Positions 14,901 through 29,000 of a DNA stretch of 64,000 nt are shown here, one piece after another. The stretch's first letter is position 1. Every line of letters begins with the position of its first letter. The translations under genes were made by a program, and so were the position numbers. The notes beneath the pieces were generated by a model. The model was given only the letters and a program-made list of their open reading frames with translations. It searched no databases and was not told where the DNA came from. Source of the DNA: Bugulina stolonifera (Eukaryota; Bryozoa; Gymnolaemata; Cheilostomatida; Bugulidae); assembly GCA_935421135.1 (NCBI GenBank), contig OW285191.1:9785700-9849699 (forward strand), written 5' to 3'.

Positions 14901-17900
14901 CTCTGCTGTAGCAATCTTATCAACTCTGTCAGCACTCTCGAACCCCTGTAAGTGGAGGACATGACTGTATGACTACACTGTGTACAGATACTATAGCTGC
15001 TAAGGTGCACTAGTGGATGGAAGGGGTGGAAAATGAATAATTATGATCAGGTGATCACAATTCCCTGTTGTACTGAGTTTAACTCATTACAAAACAGAGG
15101 AGTGACATGTGATCAATGAGCCTTTTAAAGTGACTCACATATGTGTCAAATTGTTCCATATTGGAGTTGTCATTCCTTTGCATGGAGTAAGCCCCCCCCC
15201 CCCCCCCCCCCCCCGTGATTGGGACAGAAAATATTTTGAAATACTCTATCATTGTAGCCATGTGCTCCGTGTTTGAATATGGCTGTCTTCATCACCATTA
15301 TTTGGTGTTGATTGAATCAACGACAATATGCCCAAGGAATAACAACTCCTAACTATGCTACGATAGTGATACATCACAATTGCTGACTCGACTGCCTTAA
15401 AAAACTGTTTAGTGCTACGAGATATCTTAAATCATAGAATGAAACAAAAGATATCAAATGCTCATCAATCTAAAATTAGTGAATTTAGTTTAAAAAACTT
15501 TATTTGATGATAAAAGATTCAATTCCATGGAAAATTAAATGAAGAGCAAATTGAGCCAAAAATCCTCAACTGATCTCAAAGTGTACAGACTGAGTATGAT
15601 ATGCTGTACAACAACACATTCGCTATGTTAGACATCCTGCACACTGCACTTGTATGGTGACATTGTACAGTATATAGGGATAGCAGAGACTATTGGTGAT
15701 AAGTTGAGCCACAAAACCGTCAACAACAATAATTATACTGTATATAATCACCATAAACATATAAGTACTGCATGTTTATAAAGCGCATATACATGTGTAT
15801 TATAAATGTAAGTCTATGGCAATGGATGTCAGTCACAACGATCGCATAAGCAGTACGAAATGTAAGTTTATAAAAAAGTAGTAGCAAAGTTTTACCTGGT
15901 CTAGCTCCTGTAGTATAAGTAACATAAAATCCGTCAACAAAAGAATCAAACATCTATAGTATATTATAGCTTGACACAAATGTCGGCTAAACAAACGTAT
16001 TGGGAAGATATACTGGATGCATTAGTTCAAATATTCAGCAGCTTGCAATGGTGGTCATTTATCGCCACGTCGATAAATACTTAATAAATTATTTAAAAAG
16101 TGTCCTTATTATTACGGAAAAGATAAGACTAACTTCACTCTAATTTGTATAACACTTGATGTGATATGCACGCAGTCTCTAGCAGTTCCTTTAAGCTGTC
16201 CATCTACATTTTCAGTGGGAAATAATTATCCTCAACTTGCAATTTGGTACACTTACCTTGATCTCTTGTCTGAGAGCTTCAATTGTTGACTCTAGAGCTC
16301 TTGTACCTCGGGCTGCCTCATCTTCTACAGTTTTTACTGTTTTCAGTAGTGATGTAACATTGTATACCATGACCTTAGCTGATTCCTTGAGAGCTTCCAT
16401 ACTTGGGTCATTGCTTGGTTTTCCTGCAGCATTCTTAGTGCATCCAATCAATTCTGACAAAGCTGATGCTACATCTTTTACAGAATTTATCAACAAGACC
16501 TAAAAAAAGTTGAAAAAAATTAACCCCTGGCGGGACTCGAACCCGCAATCCCCTGCTTAGGAGGCAGATGCCTTATCCATTAGGCCACAGGGGCTATTGC
16601 GCTTCCCATAAGAGCTCTATATAAACGGTTAGCGATCCAAACAATGCAAACCACAATGTTGATCATTTCCATTGTCCTCCTTTTGCCTTACCAGTTTACA
16701 GTGGTTGCAATGTACTATAAATTACATTATGCTAATAATTGTTGTTATTTTATTGACACAGTTATCTTACTAATAATTCTAATTACCAACCTTGAAGATT
16801 GACTACACTATGACTCTTATTATCAGTTTATGATCATGCTCTCAATTTCTCTGTGAGGAATGTTTGTTTGGAAAATCAAATTAAAATGATACCTTCAATA
16901 AAGCAATAACAACCCGCAAACAAAGTGCAAAGGCTACATTTTACTTCACCTGAGCTTCAGGCTGATCTGATCCTATGGATGCAGCTCCAAGTTTCACCAC
17001 TTCGGCTAACTCTGATATCGTCTTTACAGACTTCTGGGCAGCCTCTGCCAAAGCTTCTTGGTTGCTGTTGTTGGCGCCATTCACCAGAGTCTTAGTGTCT
17101 TCCACCAGTGTCTTGGCAGTCTTCAGTATCCCCTCTCTTCAAGTAACAATAAAATGAACAATAAATTATACATAATAAAATACTGCTATGGTTCTAGTGG
17201 GTGAACAAGTGCCATTCAAACAACAGAACAGGACTAGTAGAAATTGGTACACTTCGATCTTGACCAGCCAAAGGTACCAGCATTACTATAGTAGGTTACA
17301 AGATATGAAAAAAAACAATATGCTATACACTATTATGTAAGCATAATCAAGTATAAATACAAGTAAGTATGATTGATGGCACTACATGTGTGTATACACC
17401 AGGCTGGCAGTGACTGTGAATGAATCTCAATGGTGACAAGTTTCAAATTACTGATTTACCACAGACTAGATGAGATATTGCTTTCGAACTGTATAATGAT
17501 GACTACTAGTGAATATCCAAGGTTATGCATGTCTACTAGCTAATATGAGATCCTAATTGTGTTACAGCGTCAGCAGCACCAGAAGAAAGGCCATGTAGAA
17601 CTCACAAACAATTGTGCATTATTCTATTTCAGAAAATCTATACTATACATTGTTTTCCGTATTACATAATATGCATGAATTCCATGCATAAATGCAATTC
17701 ACTTTGGGTTACATACAGATATCTAGCAGTTAGCGCATGACTACATGCATATCAATACATGTAACATAACAGCATAACATACCTGTGATCAGTGAAGACA
17801 TCTTTGTCCGACTCAGAGGAGAGAGTACCTGCCGTAGCGAACATAATAGTGGTGTCAAGGTCACCTATGATTCCGCTGACTACGCTAGCAGCATTGATAC

Positions 17901-20900
17901 AAGCCTGGGTACCCCGTGAGCTATCCTGTAGAGCTGCCATTACATACGACACCTGCAATACAATAGCGAAAATATAATACCTGTAAAAACATAGAGGAGC
18001 AAAATTTTATTTCTTAAATGATGTTCATATATTCCATGTTCGAATAATCCAACCTCCAGTTAAAGAATCATGAACAATCAATATCCGGTACTCTGAACAA
18101 AATAATTAACTAATTATTATTTTTAAAAAATTAATCACAGTGAAAATTATTCCGAGAATCCGACAGGGGTAAAGAGATTTATTATTACTGTATGTCGCCT
18201 ACAGATATGCATATTGATGTCAGTAGACATTCATGCAATGAGATCACCATTATATAATAATCTGATGTTCTATTCACTTAAAATCAGCAATTAAAAAAGA
18301 CTACAGCAGATTTTATCAATATATCAATACTGTTACCTTTTCTGAAACTTGTCTGGCGTTTTCAGCTAATTCTCTCTTCGCGTATGTATCTGTTGGGTTC
18401 TGCTGCACTGTTCCTGCATTCTGGACAAGCTGTATACAAGAGTTACCCAAATCTTGTACCCTGGACCTCAGTCTAGATGCCACCTGCATTGTAAAGAAAA
18501 TACATTGTAGCAATAGGAGATGGAACTAAAGCTAAGTAGGCTACTATACACAGTGGAGGTTTCTGGCACATTTATAAGTCAAGATCCGCTGATTCTCTCT
18601 TCTGAATTCTCTGTCCTGCTTGTAGCATAACGTCATCAAAAATTCAGACGTTAAACATAGATAATTACAAAGAATTTGCGAGTTTCCCCCAATGCTAAAT
18701 ATTTATTTTGGTTTCATGTCGGTCTCATAGTTTAGAAATTATTCTCTCTTGATCCCTGAGTGACCAAAACTTTTTCTACTGATCTTTCTATGAATAGACA
18801 GTTTTCCCAGCATGGGTACCAGCCAAAAATTAGGAATTGTCTTCTCTTACTCTCTTACTCTTGTACTGTGTGACCTATATATACATGTGGATTGCTATGA
18901 GAAAAGTCGATTACATGAACTGTTTACAATATATTAACAGGTGATTGGACCCTTGAACAGGTTCAAACTGTGATCATTGGATATAAGTGAGCCAATCACC
19001 TTCTAGCAATCCTCAGCTATGATCAGACAAACTACTGACATTACACAATAAAATGAATCTTGAACAGACACAAGACGTGCATGGAGCCGGCCAATGATAA
19101 GTATATACAATACCAGTCGGTGAAGGCATGCCAATTGGACTATTTCAATCATTGAAATTGATTAACATTATCTACATTACATGTGCATGTATACATACAC
19201 GTATATTTAATTCACTTTTATCCAACAATGACGGAAAGGCAGAGCTATTTGAGATATCATCGTAGTTTATGACATGCCAAGGTCAGATATGTGGTAATGA
19301 AGGATGCTATACTATAGTCATACAAGGGGGACAACTTGTCGGGGAGGAGGAGATATCTAGAAATCATGGGTTATGTATTCTTATAAAGGAGACTAGCCTA
19401 TAGAACGGGTAGTTAACAAACCAAACATACATGTGCTGGGAAAACTCTAACCTCCATCTCCCTCCATGTTACAAAATACTCTAGGTATGATAACATCCAA
19501 TCAAACAGCTGCTGAACAGCCAATGAGCACGCTTGTCGAGTAATGAGGTATAGTTGATAAGATGACAAGCAATAGTGATGATTGGCTAATACCTGGGCTA
19601 CTGATATACCCGAACTATCAGTAGCTGAGCCCTCTCCTCTCTACCAAACGGTGCAATAAAAGTTACATTAAATTTGTCAACATCACGCCTGAGCTCATGC
19701 TGTGAGAGATAATAGTCAAACCGACATGACAGTAGCTAACCCCAATGCGGTTCTGTTAGACAGTATCATTAGGCACACTTTAGTGAGTGATGGGGCCGAA
19801 AGTTTGAAGATTTTAACTCGGTGATCCACATTGTGGCTACCTATGGTTTGTGTCTTGATAGCTGATGTTATATTGCAGCCTGGCTAGGGCATGATAGAGG
19901 TCTAATTTAAATTTAAGGCGGCCATAAGTGAAACGTGACAAATTCAATCGTTCTTTGAACAAGAAGGAAATAGGAACTAAGGTCAACATTATAACTGATT
20001 AGCTCATCACTAGTAACCAACCCATTAAACTAATAAATCTTTAAATAACACCAAAATCATAAGTCTGAGTACCGTTACTGACCTCAGAGTTTGGACACAC
20101 TGCACACGCCCCTTGTAGTTGTTCAACCAAGTCAGAATACTGCTTAGTTAGAGTGTTTGCCATGTGGCCGAGTTCAGACGCCGTCTCTGGAGTGGAGGCT
20201 TTCCCTACCATCTCTTGTGCCAGCTGTGCTACTCTCTTCGACAACTGCACCATTGACGTCTGGTAGTCAACAAATGATACGCCAGCGACAACAGAGGGCG
20301 CTTGGGTCTCCGTCTGGAAACAAAATACGACTCACACTACAAATAATAGACTATACATCTCAAAAGTGGGTATTTCTATTATCAGTCTAGAGATTTCAAC
20401 AACATAAAAGTATAATATTTCAAATAAGAAGAAAGAATATTCCAATCTACAATATCGTATGCAGTTAGTAGATCGGGTATTATTTGAGTATTTAGCAGCT
20501 GGTGCTGCTACTACCACCTCTAAGTTCATATGCCAAGTGGACAGTTCTTCTACTGCGACTATTACCTTTGCAATAGCTTTACTGATATTGTCTATCATGG
20601 TGGTAACAGCTCCACCCGCACTTGCAGCCTCCTCCATTGTCTTCAACAGATCCTGTGTCACATCTTTAAGGTGAACAGCTGCTTCCTCCATTGCATTGTG
20701 GGCCTGAACTGCTTTAGGATTACCTCCACTTTCCTACAAACATTTGACAAGTTAATTGAAATATGAGTCAAAATACACACTGATAGTCAGATATAGAGGT
20801 CTAAATAATGCACACTACTTTTTTGTGGAAAGCTCCATACAAAAATTCCAATACATTTAAGTAGCAAATAAATTCCAAATAGTTACATGTATCTATAACG

Positions 20901-23001
20901 CATTATTTTGATTATTTCAAGGACTCAATACTCCACATAAGTACTAATATAATGAGTATTATTTTCAATTACCTTGGCTAAGTAGACCAGCTGAAGCCCT
21001 GACTCTGTCACAGATTTGGTTTGGTCAAGTACAGCACCCTGTTGCCTTGAGTTGTACATCTTAGAGGCACAGCCAATCCCTCCATCAGTTAATGGGTCAA
21101 AGTAGTTAGATATAAGTGTGACGCGGTGACCTACAAATGTTACAGTAAGCCTCTCTGCATATCTTGTACTATATTTTTATCATTGTTGCTACAAGCTAAT
21201 AGTGCCAGCCAATCACCACATGTTTATTACAGTCTTCATCCAATGGCAGAGCAGAGTTATGGAAACTAGAAACATGTGAGCAGTAGTTTTTTATCCAATC
21301 ACAGTTGAGCAAGCAATGATTTCATCCCATCGAAGCTGCTGTTGTTATCATCAATTCCATCCAATCAGAGTACACTCTCTCTACACTCTTACCCAGTTTC
21401 TCTGCTTCACTCTTTGCAGCGTTCACCAGGGGGTCGATGTTTGAGAGTATCTGCTTACAGCTGTTAATAACCTGCTCCTGAAATCCCTGGACAGTATTGT
21501 CTTCCCTAGGGGTCAGCGTTTGACTCATAACAGCAAAATTGGCAGCATCCAGATCTGCAATGACACGAAACATGAGCTCCAACGAAGATATCTGTGTAAA
21601 ACGAGACACATTAAGAGGTTCCACCATCCCACCTGTATACAATTTGCAGATAATAACTACATATCATTGTCTGGACTAGAATAGTGTTAGCTGAAATTTC
21701 AGATCAATGCATTATGGGCATTTTCACTCATGGCTACAATTTGGGAGACTAAATAAGCTCTATATAATTCATTGTATACGAGTTCAAGACTATGAGCTGC
21801 ATGTAGATGTTAAAATAAATTAACTATGATTGAAACATACTTTTATATGGTCATGGTTCAATTTTGATAGCAGAAAACTGAGTTAACACCAGTTAATTAA
21901 CCTCACCTTTAACCCAGGACGATAAACTCTCCACTGCCTGATCTGACTCTCTCTGACCTGGTGCTGACTCTCTGATAGATGTGATTAGTTTTTTCATGGC
22001 ATCAGAGAGGGTCTTGGAATGGGTGCTGAATGTCTGGTAGGTTGACGGGTCTCGTGGCGTGGAGGCTAACTTCTTAGCAGACATCACCATCTTACATGAG
22101 CTTTCTATCATCTGTCTACCAGCTTCAATAATAGGCTCTTGAGCTCTTCGTGCCTACATATATTAAACAATGTGTTACCAATATTGTGTTTGTGTTCCTC
22201 ATATAATGCCGTTGTGTCAAATGTAGTCCTGTGTTGTACACTATGATATCTAAACCAATGTTGAAGGCGTGGCCTCTAATTAAAAAAAACATGAAAATAT
22301 TTGACTCTAATATAAATTTGCCCAAATAGCCATCTTTGTAGCATATACAATGATATATGACACATGTACAGCATGTGAAGAGAGCAGCAGGCTGACAGAC
22401 AAACATGAAGTGGTCATTTTGAGAGTAGTAGTTTGTCTGTAAGGTAGGGTGAGATACATGTGTAGTAGCAGAGATGGGTAAGCAACATTAATGGTGTATG
22501 CAGACGTCATATAAGACTGCGGCTGTGCAGACGTAAGTGTCACCCGTGTTACCACAACCACATTAAAAAACATAGCATTGGTTAGAGAAAGCCCCAGGTA
22601 ATATATCATACGTAATGAAGTTGTGAAATTCAAATTAAATAATTTATTATATCATGATATTTCATATTTCTGAAGGTAGGAGCAAATTTAATATCAGCAT
22701 CCCAGGAGCTCTCAATATGGAAACCATGTGCATAGCATAAACCCTACATGCAAATTTCTGCTTTAAAATAAAATAATTTAAAATTAAATTGAAAGTCTGG
22801 TAATGAAAACTGTTGAATCATTATAGGAGAAAGTGCAGCTTTCCATGTTTATTCACAAATAAAACTTGACTCTTAAAATTAGCGAATTATACCAGCACGT
22901 TAACATTCAGTCCCGCAGTGAATACGACAGAGGAGACAAATAGTGTGTTATATAGCCACCACAGCCTTAGAAACATTATTACGACTTACCTCTCCCTCCG
23001 C
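8925..23001 (-). CDS. TLN: Talin rod R7 return, R9-R13 and dimerisation helix, exons 33-53
   Basis: Exons: 22990-23001 (12 nt), 21907-22153, 21393-21554, 20973-21130, 20566-20733, 20083-20313, 19593-19640 (48 nt), 18337-18483, 17783-17952, 16950-17136, 16257-16499, 15896-15907 (12 nt), 14790-14945, 14446-14580, 14053-14161, 13767-13784 (18 nt), 12399-12523, 11822-12016, 11280-11469, 10908-11023, 8925-9053. R9, the bundle that masks F3 in autoinhibited vertebrate talin, includes LDQTKSVTESGLQLVYLAK. R10-R11 include RGTQACINAASVVSGIIGDL and LDTTIMFATAGTLSS. R12 includes AVAAGNSCRQDDVISA. R13 is the actin-binding THATCH (I/LWEQ) domain, with LNFDEQILEACKSIAAATSA, DGQWSQGLISA and KQVAGSTAQLLVACKVKADP. 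The final helix is rich in Lys and Glu (EKEKELRKAREKLAALRKEK) and should form the antiparallel dimer. Confidence 0.94.
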
Positions 23002-26000
23002 CTATGGAAATAGCAACATATAAACTCAAACACCACAGAGCATGAACACAAATAAAAACAATCATAAATGAACCGAAAATAAACTAAAAACAGCATTCAA
23101 ACATAAGATAATGGTTGGCACGGAGTGAATTAAGTGACAGTATTATTTATGAAGCAAGAGATAATGTGGTTTATATATTTCACCTACATGTATATGGAAA
23201 TTCAACCACCGTCAATGCATTAGAAATACCATTCAATATACATTGATAAAACTTACATCATGTACTCATTTGGTTAAGGTTATATTTGAATAAGATGAAG
23301 AAATAGACTGACTGAGTAAGCTTACTTACCTCTTTACTGATTCTAGCGGGTATACTGGCAAACTCTGGTGATGACCCGTATGTAGTCAGTTTCTCTACGG
23401 CATCTATCAGGGGTTTAGACGCCTCGGCACATCGCTCCTTATTCTCTGGTGTAAACTCACCGTCTAATACCTTTAGTACATAGAAACTAAATATAGCTAA
23501 TGTAGAGGAAACAACCAATGGCCTAATAGTGAGAAACAGTAAGCACCTTCAGACCACGGACATTGGTTAACATAATATACAAGTATTACCTTAATAGATT
23601 TGACAAGGTTTGCTGTGCTATTGGCCACGTCCTTAGCACTCTGAACAAATTGTCTCTTAGCCACCGGGTTATTTGTTTTCCCTGACGCTATTCTGCAAGC
23701 ATTACATAATGCAGACGTGTGCTTAGCCACTATGGTCGCTGCAGATAACACCTATAAAAAATGAAACAGTAAATATAACATTCATGTGGATATTCTACAA
23801 TGACCAACTTAAAGACATTCTGCCAAAATTAATTGGTCAAATAGGACCAGTTTATTTATAAATCACACATGCTACGACACACTCCTCTCCAATAATCTAT
23901 AACGTAGAATGCAATCCTTCGATCAAAGCCTGTGGTACCAACCTGTGACTGTGAACTAGTTGGGCTAGACAGTGTTTGACAGGCTTGCTGTATAGCTTGG
24001 TTAGCCCTAGAGAACTGTGACTGATCTACTAGGCCGGGTTTACCAGGTTCTGATGCTTTGTCAGCAATACCTACGAGGTAAGCAGACTGGGCGGCAGACT
24101 CAGTCAGAGTGCAGACGGACGATGAGAACTGTCTGACTGAGACACAGAATGACTCCATGTTACCATCTCTTGAGTATGTGGCTATACCTGTAATATGATT
24201 GGTTAATAGCAATATAACTGCTACGTGATTGGCCAATGAACATATGTGACTATAATTTGACTGGCTAATGAACCTATACCTGCAATATAATTAGTCAATT
24301 ATAGCCCTCTATGTGCAACTGACCGATTATTAATTCTACATGTATATGAATAAGGATGGAATTTGCAAATCATATCTAAGGTAACTTATTAACCGGGCCG
24401 TTCCAACATATGATTGGCTAGTGACTATATTCCAATGGCAGGCTAATGATGAACAGGGTCTTGTGATTACATAATATGTCCATGTGTTAAAATACTTGTA
24501 CAAGACGACTTGGTACGGATTGTTGCATCACAATAATTGAGTGACATTGACCAATATGATATGAGAAAGAGACAGACGGACAGACAGACAGAGTAGCACC
24601 CAATTCTAGTTTCAGTTACACCAGCTGTAAATCCAGGACATGCCAAAACATAATGTATACTTGACTAGGCAGAGAGATACAGCGCAACGTAAACAATGCA
24701 ATGCCATGACATCTTCCTTAGCCCTTACCATATACAACCGAGTGTTCTATGTTCATATCATCATAAAAAGAGAGATCATTGTTATTCACTTACAAACCCT
24801 GACGTGATCTGATATGAAGCGTATGACCAAGTAAACTAAATACATATAAATGCATCAAGCAAATAAGGTATGTTACATAGACGAGAAAACTCCGATTCTT
24901 AGAGTGTCGTCGGAAACAATATCATCAACCTCTAAGGAAACATTGATGCCGCAAGTGGGTAACGGAGACAAGTAAGGAATATTTTGCCACCATCTTAAAA
25001 TACTCCAGATATCAGTTAGATAGCACTTGTTACAAGGCCAATCAGTTACCAGCAAATTAAGAATGGCATGAGAAAAGAAACCTATCTAGAATACCTGTCA
25101 TAGCTTGTCCCAACACACCAGACTTGTCAATAACAGTATCTAGACACTGGAAGTAGGAGTTATCGTTCACTGGCTCATTTGGAGTATCCAGGAGTGTAGA
25201 AGCAGATTGAATCTCCCTAAGGGCACTGTCGCACTCCTTTTGTCCAGGTGCGGCTGTTGTACACGTATCTACAACAATACAACAATATATCAACTGAAGT
25301 CTATCTCATTTACATCCCATTAATTTAGTACTGCTATAATCAATCGGTCATTTGTTAATCAATAACTCCTCTCCATGATATTCTGATGACAAGCAAGAAA
25401 GTTTAAACTCACGGAAATTGTTTGTCTTTAGGGTATATCATTTACCTACATGTGATAACTTGTGACATTGACAGCAGATACAGGTGTCTAGTGTTACATT
25501 GACAGCAGGTACAGGTGCCGAGTGTCCACGTACATATATTATATACCATACCTATGAGAGAGTTGATACTCTCAGTAACATTCCTTGCGGCCTGAGCCAA
25601 TAGATTCTTAGCGTTGGGTGCAGTAGGGTCAGAATGAAGTGACTTGGCCGCTAGCAGAAGCTTGCTGGATACAACAGACACGCCCTTCAGTCCCCCTACT
25701 ATAAGCTCCTGTGCCTGTACATCCCTGTTAGCTCCAGCTACTGTCATACCATCCTGTAATATGGCGACATTTCGACATGATGAATCAATCAGTATTAATA
25801 AATGGTGTTTTTCATCTCAGAATAAAGCTGACTGAACTGTAATCAAATATAATGAGCAAATGGCGCTTATTAGGAGAGAGACATAACTAGTGTATATTAA
25901 TATACATGTACATGATAGTCACAGTGAATTTTAGCAGCCCGTAGAGCTACATATACTGTATTCGTACCACTGCAATGTTACACTATATACTCTATCCTCC

Positions 26001-29000
26001 ACCTGTCACTGCTACACAGTGTACATTAGTATTATAGCTCACCTGTATAAAGGCATTGTAGCTGGTACTGTAGACATGACTACTACTAGCCAACTGTTGG
26101 GAGGTTCCCCTGGCAGCTGATACTATATCGGCAGCAGCAGCATTCAACTGACTGGCCGACCCAACCAGAGAGTCCTAAAATACACATTTATGACATTATA
26201 TTACACAATGGGACACAAATATGCTATAAAACAACATATACCGTAACATACATCCTAACATACATCATAACATGCATCATAACATACATCATAACATACA
26301 TCCAAGGAACAAAGGGGTGACAACTCCAGATGTTCACAGAGTTGCGCACAATGTAAAGTAGAGGCCCTTGCACCTCATGATGATGAATTATAATGCTCTT
26401 CATAAAAAAATGAATAATAGCATAAGTTCTAAGCAAAATCAGTGATCATGCAGAGAGGGTGCTAGGAAACACGAGCTAGCATATCGTCAGGAACAGAAGA
26501 GGCCAGAGTTGTTTATTGTGAGAGTTGCGTCACTAGAAGTAAATAAGGGGCAATATTGGGCCCGGTGACAAACCTTTCTTTCGGACATTTTAACTGGTTC
26601 TAATGGGCCCAACATGACACATAATGTTCCCCCAATAAACAGTTCTGGAAGTGGTAGATAATAGAATTTTAATCTACACCTTGAGCTTTGTTCCATCGAC
26701 ATTGTCCGATAAGTATAACATACAACTGAAACATTTATCCAATCTCATAGCTAGTAGGCTTACGGTATACATCGCAACGTATGTTTCTATTGACCAATAA
26801 AATTGCGGGGAGTGTGTCACACATACCTGTAGGATTGCGTAAGATTTGCCATCAGTAGGTGGGAACCTGCCGGCAGCGAGGATATCCTGTGAGCTATTTA
26901 TAGATTTGAGTACATTGTCAATATCACGCTGCCCAGGTAGACAGTTGACACATGAGTTTAGAGAGACTGACACAGCCTTGGCAACCTATAAACATATGAG
27001 TGGTGATAGCAGACTGTTGATTGGTTAAAACTATGGGGACACCTGGCCAATCATATTATTCATGTAAGATGACAACTCCAGTTTATAGAGTAGAGAATAC
27101 CACACCTCATACACAACATGTAAAATGTACACGTACATGTACACATACATGTACACGTACATGTACACATACATGTACACGTACATGTAGACATACATGT
27201 ACACGTACATGTACATGTACGTGTACATGTGGCACGTACATGTACACGTACACATACATGTACACATACATGTACACATACATGTACACATACGTGTACG
27301 TGTATGTAGCACTAGAGTATGTTACCTGTGCAAGACGAGTTTGATTGTCTCTGTCGTTGGGGTCTGAAAGAGCCCGGCTTGCTTCCTCCAACAGTCTATG
27401 ACTCTTGTCTAACACATCCTCACATGAGTCTAGTAGCGCCCTCACTACCTCAGGGTTCTGAGACGTCGCACAGACGCCCCTTACTGCTGATACATGCTGC
27501 CTAAGAGCAGCAGCCATATCCTGTGCTGCATTACATGTGTATTCTTCATTACCTACAAGTAGTTTTACCAACTTACTTTAACTGTTTCCCCAGGCAATAC
27601 ACATCAACCATAAAGAGGAAAGCGTTGTTTGTTTGATTATATACATCAGTCCAAATATAAATAAGTTGCCGACATTAATTATATGTATGTCCCCAGTAAC
27701 AAAAGCCGTCTATAGGAATTATGTGACTCAATACAAGTCAATCTAAATATGCTACGAAACCACTTTAGGAATTAAATATTGGGCTCTTGGTGGAATGATT
27801 CTATATCAATCATTTCCAGTCCCTCGCATCGATCATAACACCAAACAGTCAATAAGTAAGTATAGCATTACATTACAATATACACATCTATAGGCTAAGT
27901 TCCATACACACCTTGAGCGGCAGCTGTGAGGAGTGCTGCCATAGCGGCACCAACTGATTTTGAGGCGTGGCCTAATTGAATTGAGCTGGATTCGGCCTAT
28001 CAAAACAAGTTCCATAGAGTTAGCTATTTAGTACAAATGCACAATTATTATTTCATGGTAACCAGTGGGGAGGGTTAGGTATCCACTATTAGTGGGTTTA
28101 TCACTCAACATGCTGGGTTAGCATCTGATTATTTTACAAGAGTTAAACTTGACCCTTTCCTTGTTGGAATAAAAACGCAGCAATTAACTCCAATTAGAAA
28201 TCCGATGGTTGGAGCAAATCTATATGGTAATTTGTTAGGAAGTGAGCCTTAGAACCTAAAATGGTTACGCAATCATTTTAATATAAGATAGGATTTCAGA
28301 CCACACACAAAATGCATCTTGATGACATCTAACCATATACGACAGGACCAGGTGGGGTAGACAACTCCAATAAAACCACAGGACGCATGCCCCGACAGTC
28401 AGTACACAGGGTTACTTAGTTACACTGGGCATGGATAGGGACATGAATATTAGCCTATGCTCCATTACTATACTCAGAGCTCTGACTATACTCTGGTATC
28501 ACTCATTGGAGCAGAGGCTATGCTCACCATGATGTAACAGGATATGACAAAAGAGACACTGACACTTACTGTAATCATATCACTCTACAATTATACACAT
28601 ATTATACTACAAAACATGCAATACACTGACAAGGTACAGGCACCAGATGAAATTGTAATACCAGATCAGCCAATAACACACAATTCTCAGACGAACAGTA
28701 GAACAATAGCCTTGGGCTACACCACTAGGCATAAATGACAGATGTGTTTGTATAAAGAGTTGTCATAACGGAACGTCGAAAAATTCTTCACCCTAAATTG
28801 ATTTGTATCATTGCCAGTACTTGACGATTACTGCCTAGCTCTGACATGTGATGGGAATTAATACAGGAAATGAACAATAAGGTCACGGAATACCAACTTA
28901 CACTTTCACCAGGTAGAGGTACCAAAGATCCCTCCATTGCTGACTTTCTAATGTCTTTGAGTTCGGCATCTAAACCTTTAATCTGTTCTATAGCCCCTTC

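Noticed and set aside
22307..22633. 108-codon minus-strand ORF between talin exons
   Set aside because: Lies wholly in a talin intron, has no family resemblance, and the talin frame passes over it by splicing.
27021..27344. Cys-Thr and Tyr-Met-Val repeat ORFs
   Set aside because: They are translations of the acatgtacac short tandem repeat in a talin intron.
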